Of a DNA stretch of 64,000 nucleotides, positions 1 through 7,755 are shown piece by piece; positions within the stretch are counted from its first letter, which is position 1, and every line of letters starts with the position of its first letter. The DNA lies in NCBI GenBank assembly GCA_964462525.1, contig CAYWWY010000001.1:186001-250000 (forward strand), given 5' to 3'. The stretch is from CAYWWY01 sp964462525. Lineage in GTDB: Bacteria; Thermotogota; Thermotogae; MWEM01. A program made the position numbers and the translations under genes. The notes beneath the pieces are model-generated. The model was not told where the DNA came from. It was given only the letters and a program-made list of their open reading frames with translations, and searched no databases.

Positions 1-2140
1 CATCTTTGGCGGTGGCTTTTACATCAACTATTCCTGTTGTCAGTCCCTTAAGAATACCTGTTTGGGTTATCTCGGCCCGATTCTCTCTGGGGGAGATCCC
101 TCCAACATTTTCCACAGACCATGTGACCTCTTTGTTGGTTGCATTCTCGGGATTTACCTCCGCGATCATCTGAAGGGGTACCCCTACCCCAACAGATACT
201 CTGCCTCCTTCTCCTGATACGGTAATGGCCGTTACAGGTTTATGAAAGGTAGCCACCAAGGTCACATTCTTTGCGGGCATAACATAGGAGAAGTTTTCTT
301 CGACGCTTACTAGCTCCCCTCCGGACGTTCCAAACGTCCAATGGACAAAATCAAACCCCTCTGCGTCATCCGCACGCACCTCAACCTGCGCGCCGGCAGG
401 GTAATTCCCTGCGCCTTCTAAAACACCTACACCTTCCGGGTTTCCCTTCAAGGTCAAAGCAAAGATCTGTTCGAAGATGGCCAATAGGGTCACATTTGCC
501 GCTGGCATGGTGAAGGTGTGGGTAGTGTCTGTGCTGACCGTGCTTCCAAAGCTATCTTCCCACTCAACAAAGCGATACCCAGCATTGGGTGTTGCTGTGA
601 TCTCTACCTCTGCTCCCGCTGCATAGGTGCCTCCTCCGGTTACCGTGCCCCATGTGTTGTTGTTTCTATTCAATGTTAAGGTAAAAGCCTGTTCGAAGAT
701 GGCCAATAGGGTCACATTTGCCGCTGGCATGGTGAAGGTGTGGGTAGTGTCTGTGCTGACCGTGCTTCCAAAGCTATCTTCCCACTCAACAAAGCGATAC
801 CCCGTATTGGGTATGGCTGTGATCTCTACCTCTGCTCCCGCTACGTATGCTCCTCCTCCGGTCACGGTACCCCATGCGTTGTTGTTTCTATTCAGGGTCA
901 GGGTGTGAGCATCGGGTGGCAACTCTTCAAAATTTGCTACCAATGTCACGTTTTCTGCCGGCATCATGTAGTTGTAGTTGGCTTGTGTGCTGATTACCGA
1001 ACCACCGTGGGTCCATTGGACAAAGCGGTAGCCTGCTGTTGGTGTGGCCTGGATGTTGGCAACCTGTCCAGCTGCATAGGTTCCTCCCCCAGCGACTGTT
1101 CCCCAAGCGTTGTTGTTTCTATTCAGGGTCAGGGTGTACAACTCAGCAGGTACTTCTTCAAAATCCGCTACCAATGTCACATTCTCAGCAGGCATCGTGT
1201 AGCTGTGGTTGGCTTGTGTGCTGATGATCGTACCACCGTGGGTCCAATGGACAAAGCGGTAGCCCGCTGTTGGTGTGGCCTGGATGTTGGCAACCTGTCC
1301 GGCTACATAGGTTCCTCCCCCAGCGACTATTCCCCAAGCGTTGTTGTTTCTATTCAGGGTCAGGGTGAATGGCTGCGTTTGAGTGTTAAAGGTCCACACA
1401 TCGCCTTCTGTCAATTCTCTTGGTTCGCTGGTTCTCCCGTCATCAGCGTCGACTCGCCAGAAGTATTGAGTGTCGTATGCCAATTCGGGCAGAGGGTGGT
1501 TCGTTTCGGTGGTTGTGGCGATCCATTCCAAATCGTCTTCCTCTGTGCTTAGGTAGACCATGTAGGTAAGTGGGTCGCCCTCAGGATCACCACAATCCCA
1601 TCGCAAGACGACCCCTTCGATGGGTTGGTTTTCTGCGCCATCTTCCGGCTGGGGGTTGAATGGCTTGAGTGGGGGTTGGTTGAAGACTTCTATCCATAAG
1701 GTTGCTTCTTTTGTATTGTCATTTCTTGGGTTGATTTGATCGGGCGGGATGAGGGTGGCGCGGGTGGCGCGGATGATGACCTCGTAGATTCCCGACGCCG
1801 TTGCGCTCACGTCGATTTCGTAGACTAAAACGCCATCGACAAGCTCAGTGGCTTGCGCCTGCTCTCGGAAGATGACGGTGAACTCGACCCCAACGATGGG
1901 GGTGATGGAAAAGGAGAAGGTGTCTTCCCCCTCCAAACTGAATGGGGAGTTTTCGTCGATGTGGTCAGAGGCTGCCGCATCTCCGTCGCCTGTAATAATC
2001 TGCACCAACGCGTCCAGGACTTCGGGATCTTCCAGATTAGGAAGGACGATCTTGGGGATATCTCGGCTTACGCAGGAGAAAAGAAGAAAGACCATTATCA
2101 AGACCAGTGTCAGGATCGCAATCCGTTGTTTCGTGCCCAT
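1..2140 (-). CDS. Repeat-rich surface lipoprotein (InlB B-repeats, Ig-like domain), 3' end beyond window
   Basis: Reading from an ATG at 2140 downwards gives 713 open codons to the window edge, so the C-terminus is missing. The start has a GGAGGT site 8 nt upstream. Residues 1-22 are a hydrophobic signal ending in a lipobox-like LFSC, with Cys23 as the probable lipidated residue. Residues ~50-145 look like a beta-sandwich, ~152-250 like a fibronectin-III/Ig module (DPEGDPLTYMVYLS ... YFWRVDADDG). From ~253 to ~635 there are five copies of a 74-79-residue unit with GTYAAGAEVEITA, GYRFVEW and TFTMPAANVTL motifs, typical of divergent InlB B-repeats. Residues ~635-713 start a BIg2-type domain (NPENATNKEVTWS). 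Expected to be an exported, cell-surface adhesive or structural protein; its ligand is unknown. The plus-strand open frames over this region are shadows of the repeats. Confidence 0.85.
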   Translation of the reverse strand, partial: MGTKQRIAILTLVLIMVFLLFSCVSRDIPKIVLPNLEDPEVLDALVQIITGDGDAAASDHIDENSPFSLEGEDTFSFSITPIVGVEFTVIFREQAQATELVDGVLVYEIDVSATASGIYEVIIRATRATLIPPDQINPRNDNTKEATLWIEVFNQPPLKPFNPQPEDGAENQPIEGVVLRWDCGDPEGDPLTYMVYLSTEEDDLEWIATTTETNHPLPELAYDTQYFWRVDADDGRTSEPRELTEGDVWTFNTQTQPFTLTLNRNNNAWGIVAGGGTYVAGQVANIQATPTAGYRFVHWTHGGTIISTQANHSYTMPAENVTLVADFEEVPAELYTLTLNRNNNAWGTVAGGGTYAAGQVANIQATPTAGYRFVQWTHGGSVISTQANYNYMMPAENVTLVANFEELPPDAHTLTLNRNNNAWGTVTGGGAYVAGAEVEITAIPNTGYRFVEWEDSFGSTVSTDTTHTFTMPAANVTLLAIFEQAFTLTLNRNNNTWGTVTGGGTYAAGAEVEITATPNAGYRFVEWEDSFGSTVSTDTTHTFTMPAANVTLLAIFEQIFALTLKGNPEGVGVLEGAGNYPAGAQVEVRADDAEGFDFVHWTFGTSGGELVSVEENFSYVMPAKNVTLVATFHKPVTAITVSGEGGRVSVGVGVPLQMIAEVNPENATNKEVTWSVENVGGISPRENRAEITQTGILKGLTTGIVDVKATAKD
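461..1367 (-). repeat. Tandem coding repeats (InlB B-type units, period 222-231 bp)
   Basis: The plus-strand block gttgttgtttctatt recurs at 656, 878, 1109 and 1340, and ccaatagggtcac recurs at 481 and 703. Units 1 and 2 are nearly identical over about 190 bp, as are units 3 and 4, while the pairs differ more from each other. The unit is a whole number of codons, so copies can be gained or lost without frameshift. A fifth, more diverged copy lies at about 240-460. Confidence 0.85.
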
Positions 2141-2456
2141 ACATTTGCACCTCCAGAGCATGATTTGTTTAGTCACGCATATGATGGAGGATTTGTGGAC
2201 TACAAAAAATCCGATTGCTGTATATCATAGGAACGAAAGGGAATAGAAAAGAAAACCGCTACAAGAATGAATGAGAAATAAGGAGCTTTTTGCTGGAACT
2301 CGAATCCTCACCGCAAAATCCCCCTTCTTTTCATCTTTTCATTTTACCATTTTGTGTACCTATTGTCAAGGATCCGAAATGCTTCATAAATAAAAAGTAC
2401 CCAAAATAGGATCTATTTTGAGAGCAGGGGACCGAGGCAAGGAGGAGCGTGTTCAC
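2141..2456. other. Non-coding upstream region of the lipoprotein gene
   Basis: No supported gene. It holds the lipoprotein's ribosome binding site (2149-2154, minus strand) and must hold its promoter, though no convincing -35/-10 pair was found. On the plus strand TTGTCA (2363-2368) and TAAATA (2387-2392), 18 nt apart, could form a promoter, followed at 2402-2420 by a perfect inverted repeat (CAAAATAG, 3-nt loop, CTATTTTG). Confidence 0.4.
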
Positions 2457-2749
2457 ATGGGGGAAAAATCCGTATGGGAGAAATACGGGAAGTTGTTGAG
2501 AAGAGTGCGAAAAGATATCGAGAAAGCAATGACAGGTCACCCAAAACACAGATTTTGAACGAGTGTGACGAAATGACGGGGTGCGAACGTCATTATGCAG
2601 CAAAGAACTTTCGTACAGAGCATTTGAGGCTTCGAGGGTTAAAAGGCGAAAAAAGAAGCCCAAAAGGGCAAAAGTCCAAGAAGATCCACAGGCATTTACA
2701 GACACCATATCACCGATGGCTGGAATTATCTTGGACCTCTCTAGATAAA
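2457..2749 (+). pseudogene. Decayed N-terminal fragment of a DDE/integrase-type transposase
   Basis: An AAGGAGGAGC site precedes an ATG at 2457, but the frame closes after 33 codons. A second frame from 2474 reads KRYRESNDRSPKTQILNE followed by TGCERHYAAKNFR, which resembles the N-terminal pattern of integrase-core transposases (KRY-x-A-x-K-K-x-K-x-x-ILDEF, TGYxRKYA). A third frame from about 2615 continues with a basic linker (VKRRKKKPKRAKVQED). Recognisable pieces in successive frames are what a frameshifted remnant gives. No catalytic DDE region and no terminal inverted repeats were found, so only a short 5' piece survives. The match rests on memory of the motif, and the family is not assigned. 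Confidence 0.42.
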
Positions 2750-2794
2750 AAAGAAGGGCTCCGCGGGGAAAGATTTCAGATAAGTAATATACTA

Positions 2795-2800
2795 TATAAT
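2795..2800 (+). promoter_or_regulatory. Probable hsp20 promoter (-10 TATAAT) with inverted repeat at the start site
   Basis: TATAAT at 2795-2800 would start RNA near 2807; no strong -35 is visible. An inverted repeat TACCATAT (2800-2807) / ATATGGTA (2826-2833) covers the expected start site and may be an operator or a 5' hairpin. It is not a CIRCE element. Confidence 0.5.
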
Positions 2801-2856
2801 ACCATATATTCATACGAATCATGTCATATGGTATGGGTGAAATAAGATCAGATGTC

Positions 2857-2892
2857 CCTCCGTCAATAATATTGGAAAATCAAAATCGGAGG
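2857..2892 (+). promoter_or_regulatory. Possible Shine-Dalgarno-masking hairpin (RNA thermometer candidate)
   Basis: In the presumed 5' leader of hsp20, CCTCCG (2857-2862) is the exact complement of CGGAGG (2887-2892), which is the ribosome binding site of hsp20. The pairing would hide the site, with a 24-nt loop. Small heat shock genes in other bacteria are often controlled this way (ROSE and fourU elements), but the sequence here matches neither class by eye. Confidence 0.35.
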
Positions 2893-2900
2893 TGAAAGGT

Positions 2901-3362
2901 ATGTTGGTTCGAAGGGTACAAAGCGATTGGGACAACTTTTACAAACCGTTCTTGTCGATGCAAAGGGAGATTGACAATCTTTTTTCCAACTTTCTTTCTG
3001 GGGAACGAGGCGCTAGTATCGATCGATCTGGTTGGAGGGTTCCCAGCGTAGATGTATATGATACTGAGAAAGAGTTTGTATTTGAATTTGAACTCCCGGG
3101 TTTTGACAAAGAGGATGTAAAAGTCAACGTGCAGAACGATGTGTTGACCGTGGAGTGTGAAAAAAAACTCCAGAGAGACTCCAAGGAAAAGAACTATCAC
3201 CTTACGGAACGCCAAGGGCTTTGTTTCAAGAGGCAGTTCAATCTTCCAGACACGGCAGAATCTGACAAGACGTTCGCGCAATTTGAAAAAGGAGTTCTAG
3301 AGATCAGAATGCCGAAAAAAGAGGTTGCTCAGCCAAAAAGTATCGACATTCAAGTGAAATGA
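2901..3362 (+). CDS. hsp20: Small heat shock protein (Hsp20/alpha-crystallin)
   Basis: A 153-residue cytoplasmic ATP-independent chaperone that holds unfolding proteins for later refolding. Residues 1-40 are the variable N-terminal arm; the alpha-crystallin domain follows from about residue 45 (VPSVDVYDTEKEFVFEFELPG), with the characteristic GVLEIRMPK near the C-terminus. The length is usual for the family. An in-frame GTG lies at 2892, but the ATG at 2901 has GGAGGTG six bases upstream and is chosen. It is monocistronic: a promoter lies at 2795 and a terminator at 3381. Regulation may involve the inverted repeat at 2800-2833 and the ribosome-site pairing described separately. Confidence 0.93.
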   Translation: MLVRRVQSDWDNFYKPFLSMQREIDNLFSNFLSGERGASIDRSGWRVPSVDVYDTEKEFVFEFELPGFDKEDVKVNVQNDVLTVECEKKLQRDSKEKNYHLTERQGLCFKRQFNLPDTAESDKTFAQFEKGVLEIRMPKKEVAQPKSIDIQVK

Positions 3363-3380
3363 CCCATATCGCAAAAAAGC

Positions 3381-3410
3381 AAAAGGGCTGTTGATGACAG
3401 CCCTTTTGTT
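3381..3410. terminator. Bidirectional intrinsic terminator between hsp20 and the DUF2087 regulator
   Basis: Perfect 11-bp stem AAAAGGGCTGT / ACAGCCCTTTT with a 5-nt loop. T-rich sequence flanks both sides (TTTTGTTCT on plus, TTTTGCTTTTTT on minus), so it can end both convergent transcripts. Confidence 0.88.
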
Positions 3411-3443
3411 CTAGTTCTCAAAAATAAGAGGAAAGGGATCTCT

Positions 3444-4199
3444 CTAGAATGGAATCCAATAAGCACGACCATCAGGTGTTCGTTGCAGAAACCCATATTC
3501 GATCAAGTATCGGCGCACCATGACATAATCATCAATTACGTTCATCAGAATTCGATTGATTTCGGATTCCTCATATTTGATCCCTTTCTTCAAATGTTCC
3601 TTTATTATGTGTCTCAAGATGATCCATTTAGATTTTTGCTTGTTTGGAAAAACAATGATCTTTCCATTTCGGTCAACATACTTTTCTATCATTTTCTGCG
3701 CCTCTTCTTCTGTCACCGAGTATCGATCATCGATCATAGTTGCAGTTTTTGGGTATTCTACGAGCTTGTCTTCTCTTTTTTCCAATACTTCCACTAATTC
3801 CCACAGGGCAAGGAAAATCCGTGCCTGTTTCGCTTTTTCTCGGAGCCGAAAGCGGTGATTTCGGACAGTGGATTCGCTTACCTTCATCTCCTGAGCAATA
3901 TCCCGATTGCTTTTCCCATCATGGAGAAAAGTAAGTAAGACCGTTTGGGTTTCGCTCAACACTGAAAAACGCTGATCTAACTCCAACAGAAAGTTCCACG
4001 TTCCTCCGTGATCACATCGAATATGAAGATCGATTGCCTTTTCAGCAAGGTATAGATCACCTTCGACCTCATAGACCTTCCCTTCTTCATATACTCGTCC
4101 ACAGACCAGGCAGATCCATTTTTTCTCTTCCGGAATCCAAAAACTTCCTGCTTTTAGATCTTCAGCAGGGACCTTCCAAAACCATTCATTCAGATCCAT
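3444..4199 (-). CDS. LuxR-type HTH regulator with C-terminal DUF2087 domain
   Basis: 251 residues. The N-terminus has a CxxC pair (WICLVCGRVYEEG) and later HIRCDHGG, possibly a small metal-binding module. Residues ~78-125 form a LuxR/sigma-region-4-type helix-turn-helix (LSETQTVLLTFLHDGKSNRDIA, SESTVRNHRFRLREKA). Residues ~155-250 match DUF2087 (YVDRNGKIIVFPNKQKSK, RRYLIEYGFLQRTPDGRAYW), a domain common at the C-terminus of such regulators in Bacillota. Probably a cytoplasmic DNA-binding regulator; the signal and targets are unknown. The ATG at 4199 has GGAGGTGG four bases upstream. It is divergent from metF, with its own strong promoter at 4220-4248. Confidence 0.85.
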   Translation of the reverse strand: MDLNEWFWKVPAEDLKAGSFWIPEEKKWICLVCGRVYEEGKVYEVEGDLYLAEKAIDLHIRCDHGGTWNFLLELDQRFSVLSETQTVLLTFLHDGKSNRDIAQEMKVSESTVRNHRFRLREKAKQARIFLALWELVEVLEKREDKLVEYPKTATMIDDRYSVTEEEAQKMIEKYVDRNGKIIVFPNKQKSKWIILRHIIKEHLKKGIKYEESEINRILMNVIDDYVMVRRYLIEYGFLQRTPDGRAYWIPF

Positions 4200-4219
4200 C
4201 GTACCACCTCCATGGTCTG

Positions 4220-4248
4220 ATTATATCACATAACATAAAATATTACAA
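4220..4248 (-). promoter_or_regulatory. Promoter of the DUF2087 regulator
   Basis: Minus strand -35 TTGTAA (4243-4248), 17-nt spacer, -10 TATAAT (4220-4225) with an extended TGA before it (TGATATAAT). The start near 4213 leaves a leader of only about 14 nt. Confidence 0.7.
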
Positions 4249-4520
4249 ACGTATACAGATAATGTCTACATATATAGATCATATTTCTGGATATGTTTGA
4301 CTATCACTAGGCATTGGATGAACTGAGAACTGGATCAAAGACGGCTTAGCCGGGGAAGCAAACAACAGGGGGAAGATGGAATGGCGCGGAAGGGACCATT
4401 GTGTCTTTCTTCGGTTTCGAATTTCGGGGATGATGAAACACTGAATCGCTCAAAAACCTTTTGTCATGGTATAATCATCGCAGAATTTGGTGACGAGATC
4501 CTTAGATATTGGGGGTACTT
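4249..4520. other. Intergenic region before metF
   Basis: No gene supported. It contains an A/T-rich stretch (4230-4300), then about 160 bp of purine-rich sequence without recognisable riboswitch cores (no S-box or B12-box seen), and the metF promoter. Because the promoter sits at 4467-4475, the metF leader is only about 40 nt, too short for a riboswitch. Confidence 0.5.
4467..4475 (+). promoter_or_regulatory. metF operon promoter (extended -10)
   Basis: TGGTATAAT, an extended -10 box, 46 nt before the metF ATG. No recognisable -35. The same nonamer precedes three other transcription units in this window. Confidence 0.65.
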
Positions 4521-5420
4521 ATGAAAAACAGAATAGCAGCATTCATGAACAGCCTATCGAGACCCTTTTCCTTGGAAATCTTCCCGCCAAAAAAAGAACA
4601 TCAAAAAGCTTTTGAGTTTGTCTTGAGAACGATCGAAGCCCTCTGCCCCACGAACCCTTCATTCATCAGCGTAACTTATGGTGCAGGCGGATCGAATAAA
4701 GGAAAAGTCGTGCAGATCTCTCACGAAGTGCTGGAAAGAGGAATCCTCCCGCTCAGTCATTTGACAGCGGTCGGATTTTCGAAGGAAGACGTCCGACTGG
4801 TTCTTGACCAGCTGCATGAAGCGGGAGTGCGCGCGATTCTCGCTTTGAGGGGAGATATTCCGAAAGGGGTTACTTACCCAGATGGGGCGTGGAAAGACTT
4901 TCACCTTGCCATAGACTTGATCCGGCTCGTGCGAGAAGATGGCCGATTCTGTGTGGGGGCTGCAACCTATCCGGAGGGCCACCCTACCCATCGCGATCCA
5001 GATCGCTCGGTCGAGCATTTTGCTATCAAAGCATCTGCTGGGGCTGATTTTTTTATCTCCCAAATGTTTTTTGACAACTCTTGCTTCTACCGTTTCGTGG
5101 ATACAGTTAGAAAGCGCGGGCTTTCTCATCCAATCATTCCCGGAATCATGCCTTTGGTAAAAAAGATCCAAATCCAGAAAATCCTCGAATTATCTGGGGC
5201 AATGATTCCCAAAACTCTGCTTGAATCAATTGAACGGTATCAGGATGACCCAGAAAGCTTTTGCCAAGCAGGGATCGATTTTGCAACTCAACAGGTCCTC
5301 ATGCTCAGAGATCAAGGAATCCCCAATGTTCACCTCTATACAATGAATCAACCTGATCCGATTCTGAAAATACTCACACAAGCAAGTCTTTTGGATGAAA
5401 AGGAGATCCACAATGGATAG
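4521..5420 (+). CDS. metF: Methylenetetrahydrofolate reductase
   Basis: 299 residues, a usual length for MetF. It reduces 5,10-methylene-THF to 5-methyl-THF using FAD, giving the methyl donor for MetH encoded directly downstream. The N-terminal SLEIFPPK, SVTYGAGGS, HLTAVG and ALRGDIPKG blocks, and the later GAATYPEGHP, ADFFISQMFFD and PGIMPL blocks, are the conserved FAD/folate TIM-barrel elements. An in-frame TTG at 4509 exists, but the ATG at 4521 has GGGGG five bases upstream and is preferred. The stop overlaps the metH start by 8 nt, implying translational coupling. First gene of a four-gene overlapping operon. Confidence 0.94.
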   Translation: MKNRIAAFMNSLSRPFSLEIFPPKKEHQKAFEFVLRTIEALCPTNPSFISVTYGAGGSNKGKVVQISHEVLERGILPLSHLTAVGFSKEDVRLVLDQLHEAGVRAILALRGDIPKGVTYPDGAWKDFHLAIDLIRLVREDGRFCVGAATYPEGHPTHRDPDRSVEHFAIKASAGADFFISQMFFDNSCFYRFVDTVRKRGLSHPIIPGIMPLVKKIQIQKILELSGAMIPKTLLESIERYQDDPESFCQAGIDFATQQVLMLRDQGIPNVHLYTMNQPDPILKILTQASLLDEKEIHNG

Positions 5421-7755
5421 AGCAGAGTTTTCGGACCGAATTCAAAAAGAAGTGATTCTTTTGGACGGTTCATATGGCGCAAACCTCCAAATCAAAAGGT
5501 CGGATGCCCGCGCAGTGGAAATGTACAATATCAAAGACCCCGATTCTGTATTGGACCTTCATAAGGCTTATGTGCTCGCTGGGTCCGATCTGATCCTTAC
5601 GAACTCCTTCAGCGCAAATCCACTTAAGCTAAAGATGCTTGGATTGGAGGGACTATTCGAACCAATAAATCGAGCCGCTGTTCATATAGCGAAGAAAGCT
5701 ACCCAAGGAAGGAGTTGGGTATTTGGAGACATCTCTTCTTCGGGGCATTTTGCGCAACCATTTGGAGAGCCTTCTTTTGAAGAGTTGGAAGAATGCTTTT
5801 CTCAACAAGCCCTGGTTTTATTCGATTCTGGAGTGGATGGAATCCTTTTGGAAACCTTTACAGACATCAAAGAACTGAAAGCTGCTATTTCTGGTGTGCG
5901 AAAGATCGCTCCCCATATCCCTTTAATCGCTTCGATGACCTTTACCGAGGAAGGAAGAACAGTATCGGGAACACCGGTTCACGGATTCGGGATCCTAATG
6001 GAAGATTTGGACGTGGATGTGGTCGGGATTAATTGTACGCTTGACCCCAAGCAAATTATCCCGATTGCGCGTTCTCTGATGGAAGCAACTTCAAAACCCA
6101 TCTGCGTCCAACCCAATGCAGGGAAACCGATCACGATTGGCCAAGAATCTCGATACGATCTGAGTCCCGATCAGTTTCGGCTTTATATGGAAGATTCTCT
6201 GGATTTGGGGGTATCTATGGTTGGTGGCTGCTGCGGAACAAACCCGAAGCATATCCACGAATTGCGGTTGCTCCTCGAGATTTACCATCGAAGCGAAACT
6301 AAGAGATTGGTTCACCCAAGGCTTTTTGTCACATCACGAACTTACTGTATTTCACCTGCCCCGTTTATGATAATTGGAGAACGGATCAACCCTGCTTCTC
6401 GGAATGATTTTCAGAAAGAGATTGCGGAGATGGATATGAGAACAGTAATCCGTGAAGCAGCCAGCCAAGAACAAGAAGGAGCCGACGTATTGGATCTGAA
6501 TTTGGGAATTGAAAAAGGCTTAACGCCTGATCATATACGAAAAGCAATCTGCGATTTGGATCGGGCGTCTTGCGTACCTCTTTCCATTGATATCCAAACG
6601 CGGGAATTACGGGAAACTGCATTGAGAGAATACCCAGGTCGCGGAATTATTAACTCCGCACGGATTACCCCAAAAAGCTTGGAATTTGCTATTCATTGTC
6701 TGAAGCAGTACGGAGGGTTAGTCATCCTATTGGGTATGGGAAAAACAGTTCCCGATACAGCCCTCGAACGGTTTCAATTGATCCTTAATGGGATTCAAGA
6801 AATGGAAAACGCTGGCATTTCTCGTGACCGTATCTTGGCTGATCCCTTGGTCTTGACAATTGGAGCGGGAAACAAACCAAAAACCACGCTAGAAGCAATC
6901 CGATTGTTACATGAACAAGGGATTCGAACTACATTAGGTCTGTCCAACCTGAGTTACGGGATGAGAAATCGGAGCCATATCAATGCCGCCTTTATTTCTC
7001 AAGCCATAAGTGCTGGATTGGATAGCGCGATCATGAATCCAGCGGAAAAAATCGTCATGAATGTTTTAGATGGCAGTTTAACCCTACAAGGAAAAGAACG
7101 AGAAAACACCAATATTGGCGTGGATGACCCATTGATTCGGTCTTTGCTGCATGGAGATCTTCATACTGCCGACCGTTTGATCCAAGAAAAGCTTGAAACT
7201 GGCCGTAAATCGGATATTGGTCAATCGGTTCTTGGAGAATCTCTTCAAGAGATTGGAGAGATGTACGCCAACGGAACCTTGTTTTTGCCTCATCTTCTTA
7301 TGGCTGCTCAAACCGCAGCACCAATCTTCGACCGTTTGAACACCCTAGTAGGAAAACGGAGTCGGGCGATTGGCCGCGTTTTGCTGGCAACTGTTGAAGG
7401 GGACGTACACGATATTGGAAAGAAAATTATCGGGACTGTTTTGCAGAGTGGAGGATTTGAAGTGGTAGATATTGGAATCGACCAGTCGTCTCAGGAGATC
7501 CTTGATGCGGTTCTTAGGGAAAAGCCGGATATTGTCGGTTTATCAGCGATGATGACGACCACTATTGGAAAGGTCGAAGAGTTTTCCCGACTCCGCAAAG
7601 AGGTTCATCTTTCAATTCCCTTAATCTGCGGCGGGGCATCTCTTAATGGAGAGCTTGCCAAGAGCTTTGGGTGCGAAGGATATTGCGCCAATGCCTCAGG
7701 TGTAGTAAAACTGTGCAAGCAACTCCTTGGGAAGGAAGTGGTTCCATTTGATTGA
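5413..7755 (+). CDS. metH: Cobalamin-dependent methionine synthase lacking the reactivation domain
   Basis: 780 residues: homocysteine S-methyltransferase barrel (~1-290; the zinc-binding GGCCGT lies near residue 271), pterin-binding barrel (~315-570; IIGERINPASR, DLNLGIEKG), helical cap (~580-650) and Rossmann B12-binding domain (~652-780; DVHDIG with D664, H666 and G669, where His is the lower cobalt ligand). It transfers the methyl group of 5-methyl-THF to homocysteine. The C-terminal AdoMet reactivation domain of E. coli MetH is absent, as in shorter MetH proteins of several anaerobes. The ATG at 5413 has AAGGAG seven bases upstream; a TTG/ATG extension upstream is less likely. Coupled to metF and to the ABC ATPase. 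Confidence 0.92.
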   Translation: MDRAEFSDRIQKEVILLDGSYGANLQIKRSDARAVEMYNIKDPDSVLDLHKAYVLAGSDLILTNSFSANPLKLKMLGLEGLFEPINRAAVHIAKKATQGRSWVFGDISSSGHFAQPFGEPSFEELEECFSQQALVLFDSGVDGILLETFTDIKELKAAISGVRKIAPHIPLIASMTFTEEGRTVSGTPVHGFGILMEDLDVDVVGINCTLDPKQIIPIARSLMEATSKPICVQPNAGKPITIGQESRYDLSPDQFRLYMEDSLDLGVSMVGGCCGTNPKHIHELRLLLEIYHRSETKRLVHPRLFVTSRTYCISPAPFMIIGERINPASRNDFQKEIAEMDMRTVIREAASQEQEGADVLDLNLGIEKGLTPDHIRKAICDLDRASCVPLSIDIQTRELRETALREYPGRGIINSARITPKSLEFAIHCLKQYGGLVILLGMGKTVPDTALERFQLILNGIQEMENAGISRDRILADPLVLTIGAGNKPKTTLEAIRLLHEQGIRTTLGLSNLSYGMRNRSHINAAFISQAISAGLDSAIMNPAEKIVMNVLDGSLTLQGKERENTNIGVDDPLIRSLLHGDLHTADRLIQEKLETGRKSDIGQSVLGESLQEIGEMYANGTLFLPHLLMAAQTAAPIFDRLNTLVGKRSRAIGRVLLATVEGDVHDIGKKIIGTVLQSGGFEVVDIGIDQSSQEILDAVLREKPDIVGLSAMMTTTIGKVEEFSRLRKEVHLSIPLICGGASLNGELAKSFGCEGYCANASGVVKLCKQLLGKEVVPFD

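Noticed and set aside
240..1367. Regular repeats resembling an array
   Set aside because: Period of 222-231 bp in whole codons with protein-level conservation; not a CRISPR array.
740..1552. 270-codon plus-strand frame
   Set aside because: Antisense shadow of the InlB-type repeats; Cys-rich repetitive product, no ribosome site, and the minus frame has signal peptide and recognised domains.
2285..2320. T-loop-like TTCGAGT on the minus strand
   Set aside because: Only 3 bp of stem and no acceptor, D or anticodon arms upstream; not a tRNA.
2331..2822. 163-codon minus-strand frame
   Set aside because: No ribosome site, unlikely composition, opposite the transposase remnant and hsp20 leader.
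4300..4466. Possible riboswitch before metF
   Set aside because: No S-box or cobalamin core seen and the promoter lies downstream of it, leaving a ~40-nt leader.
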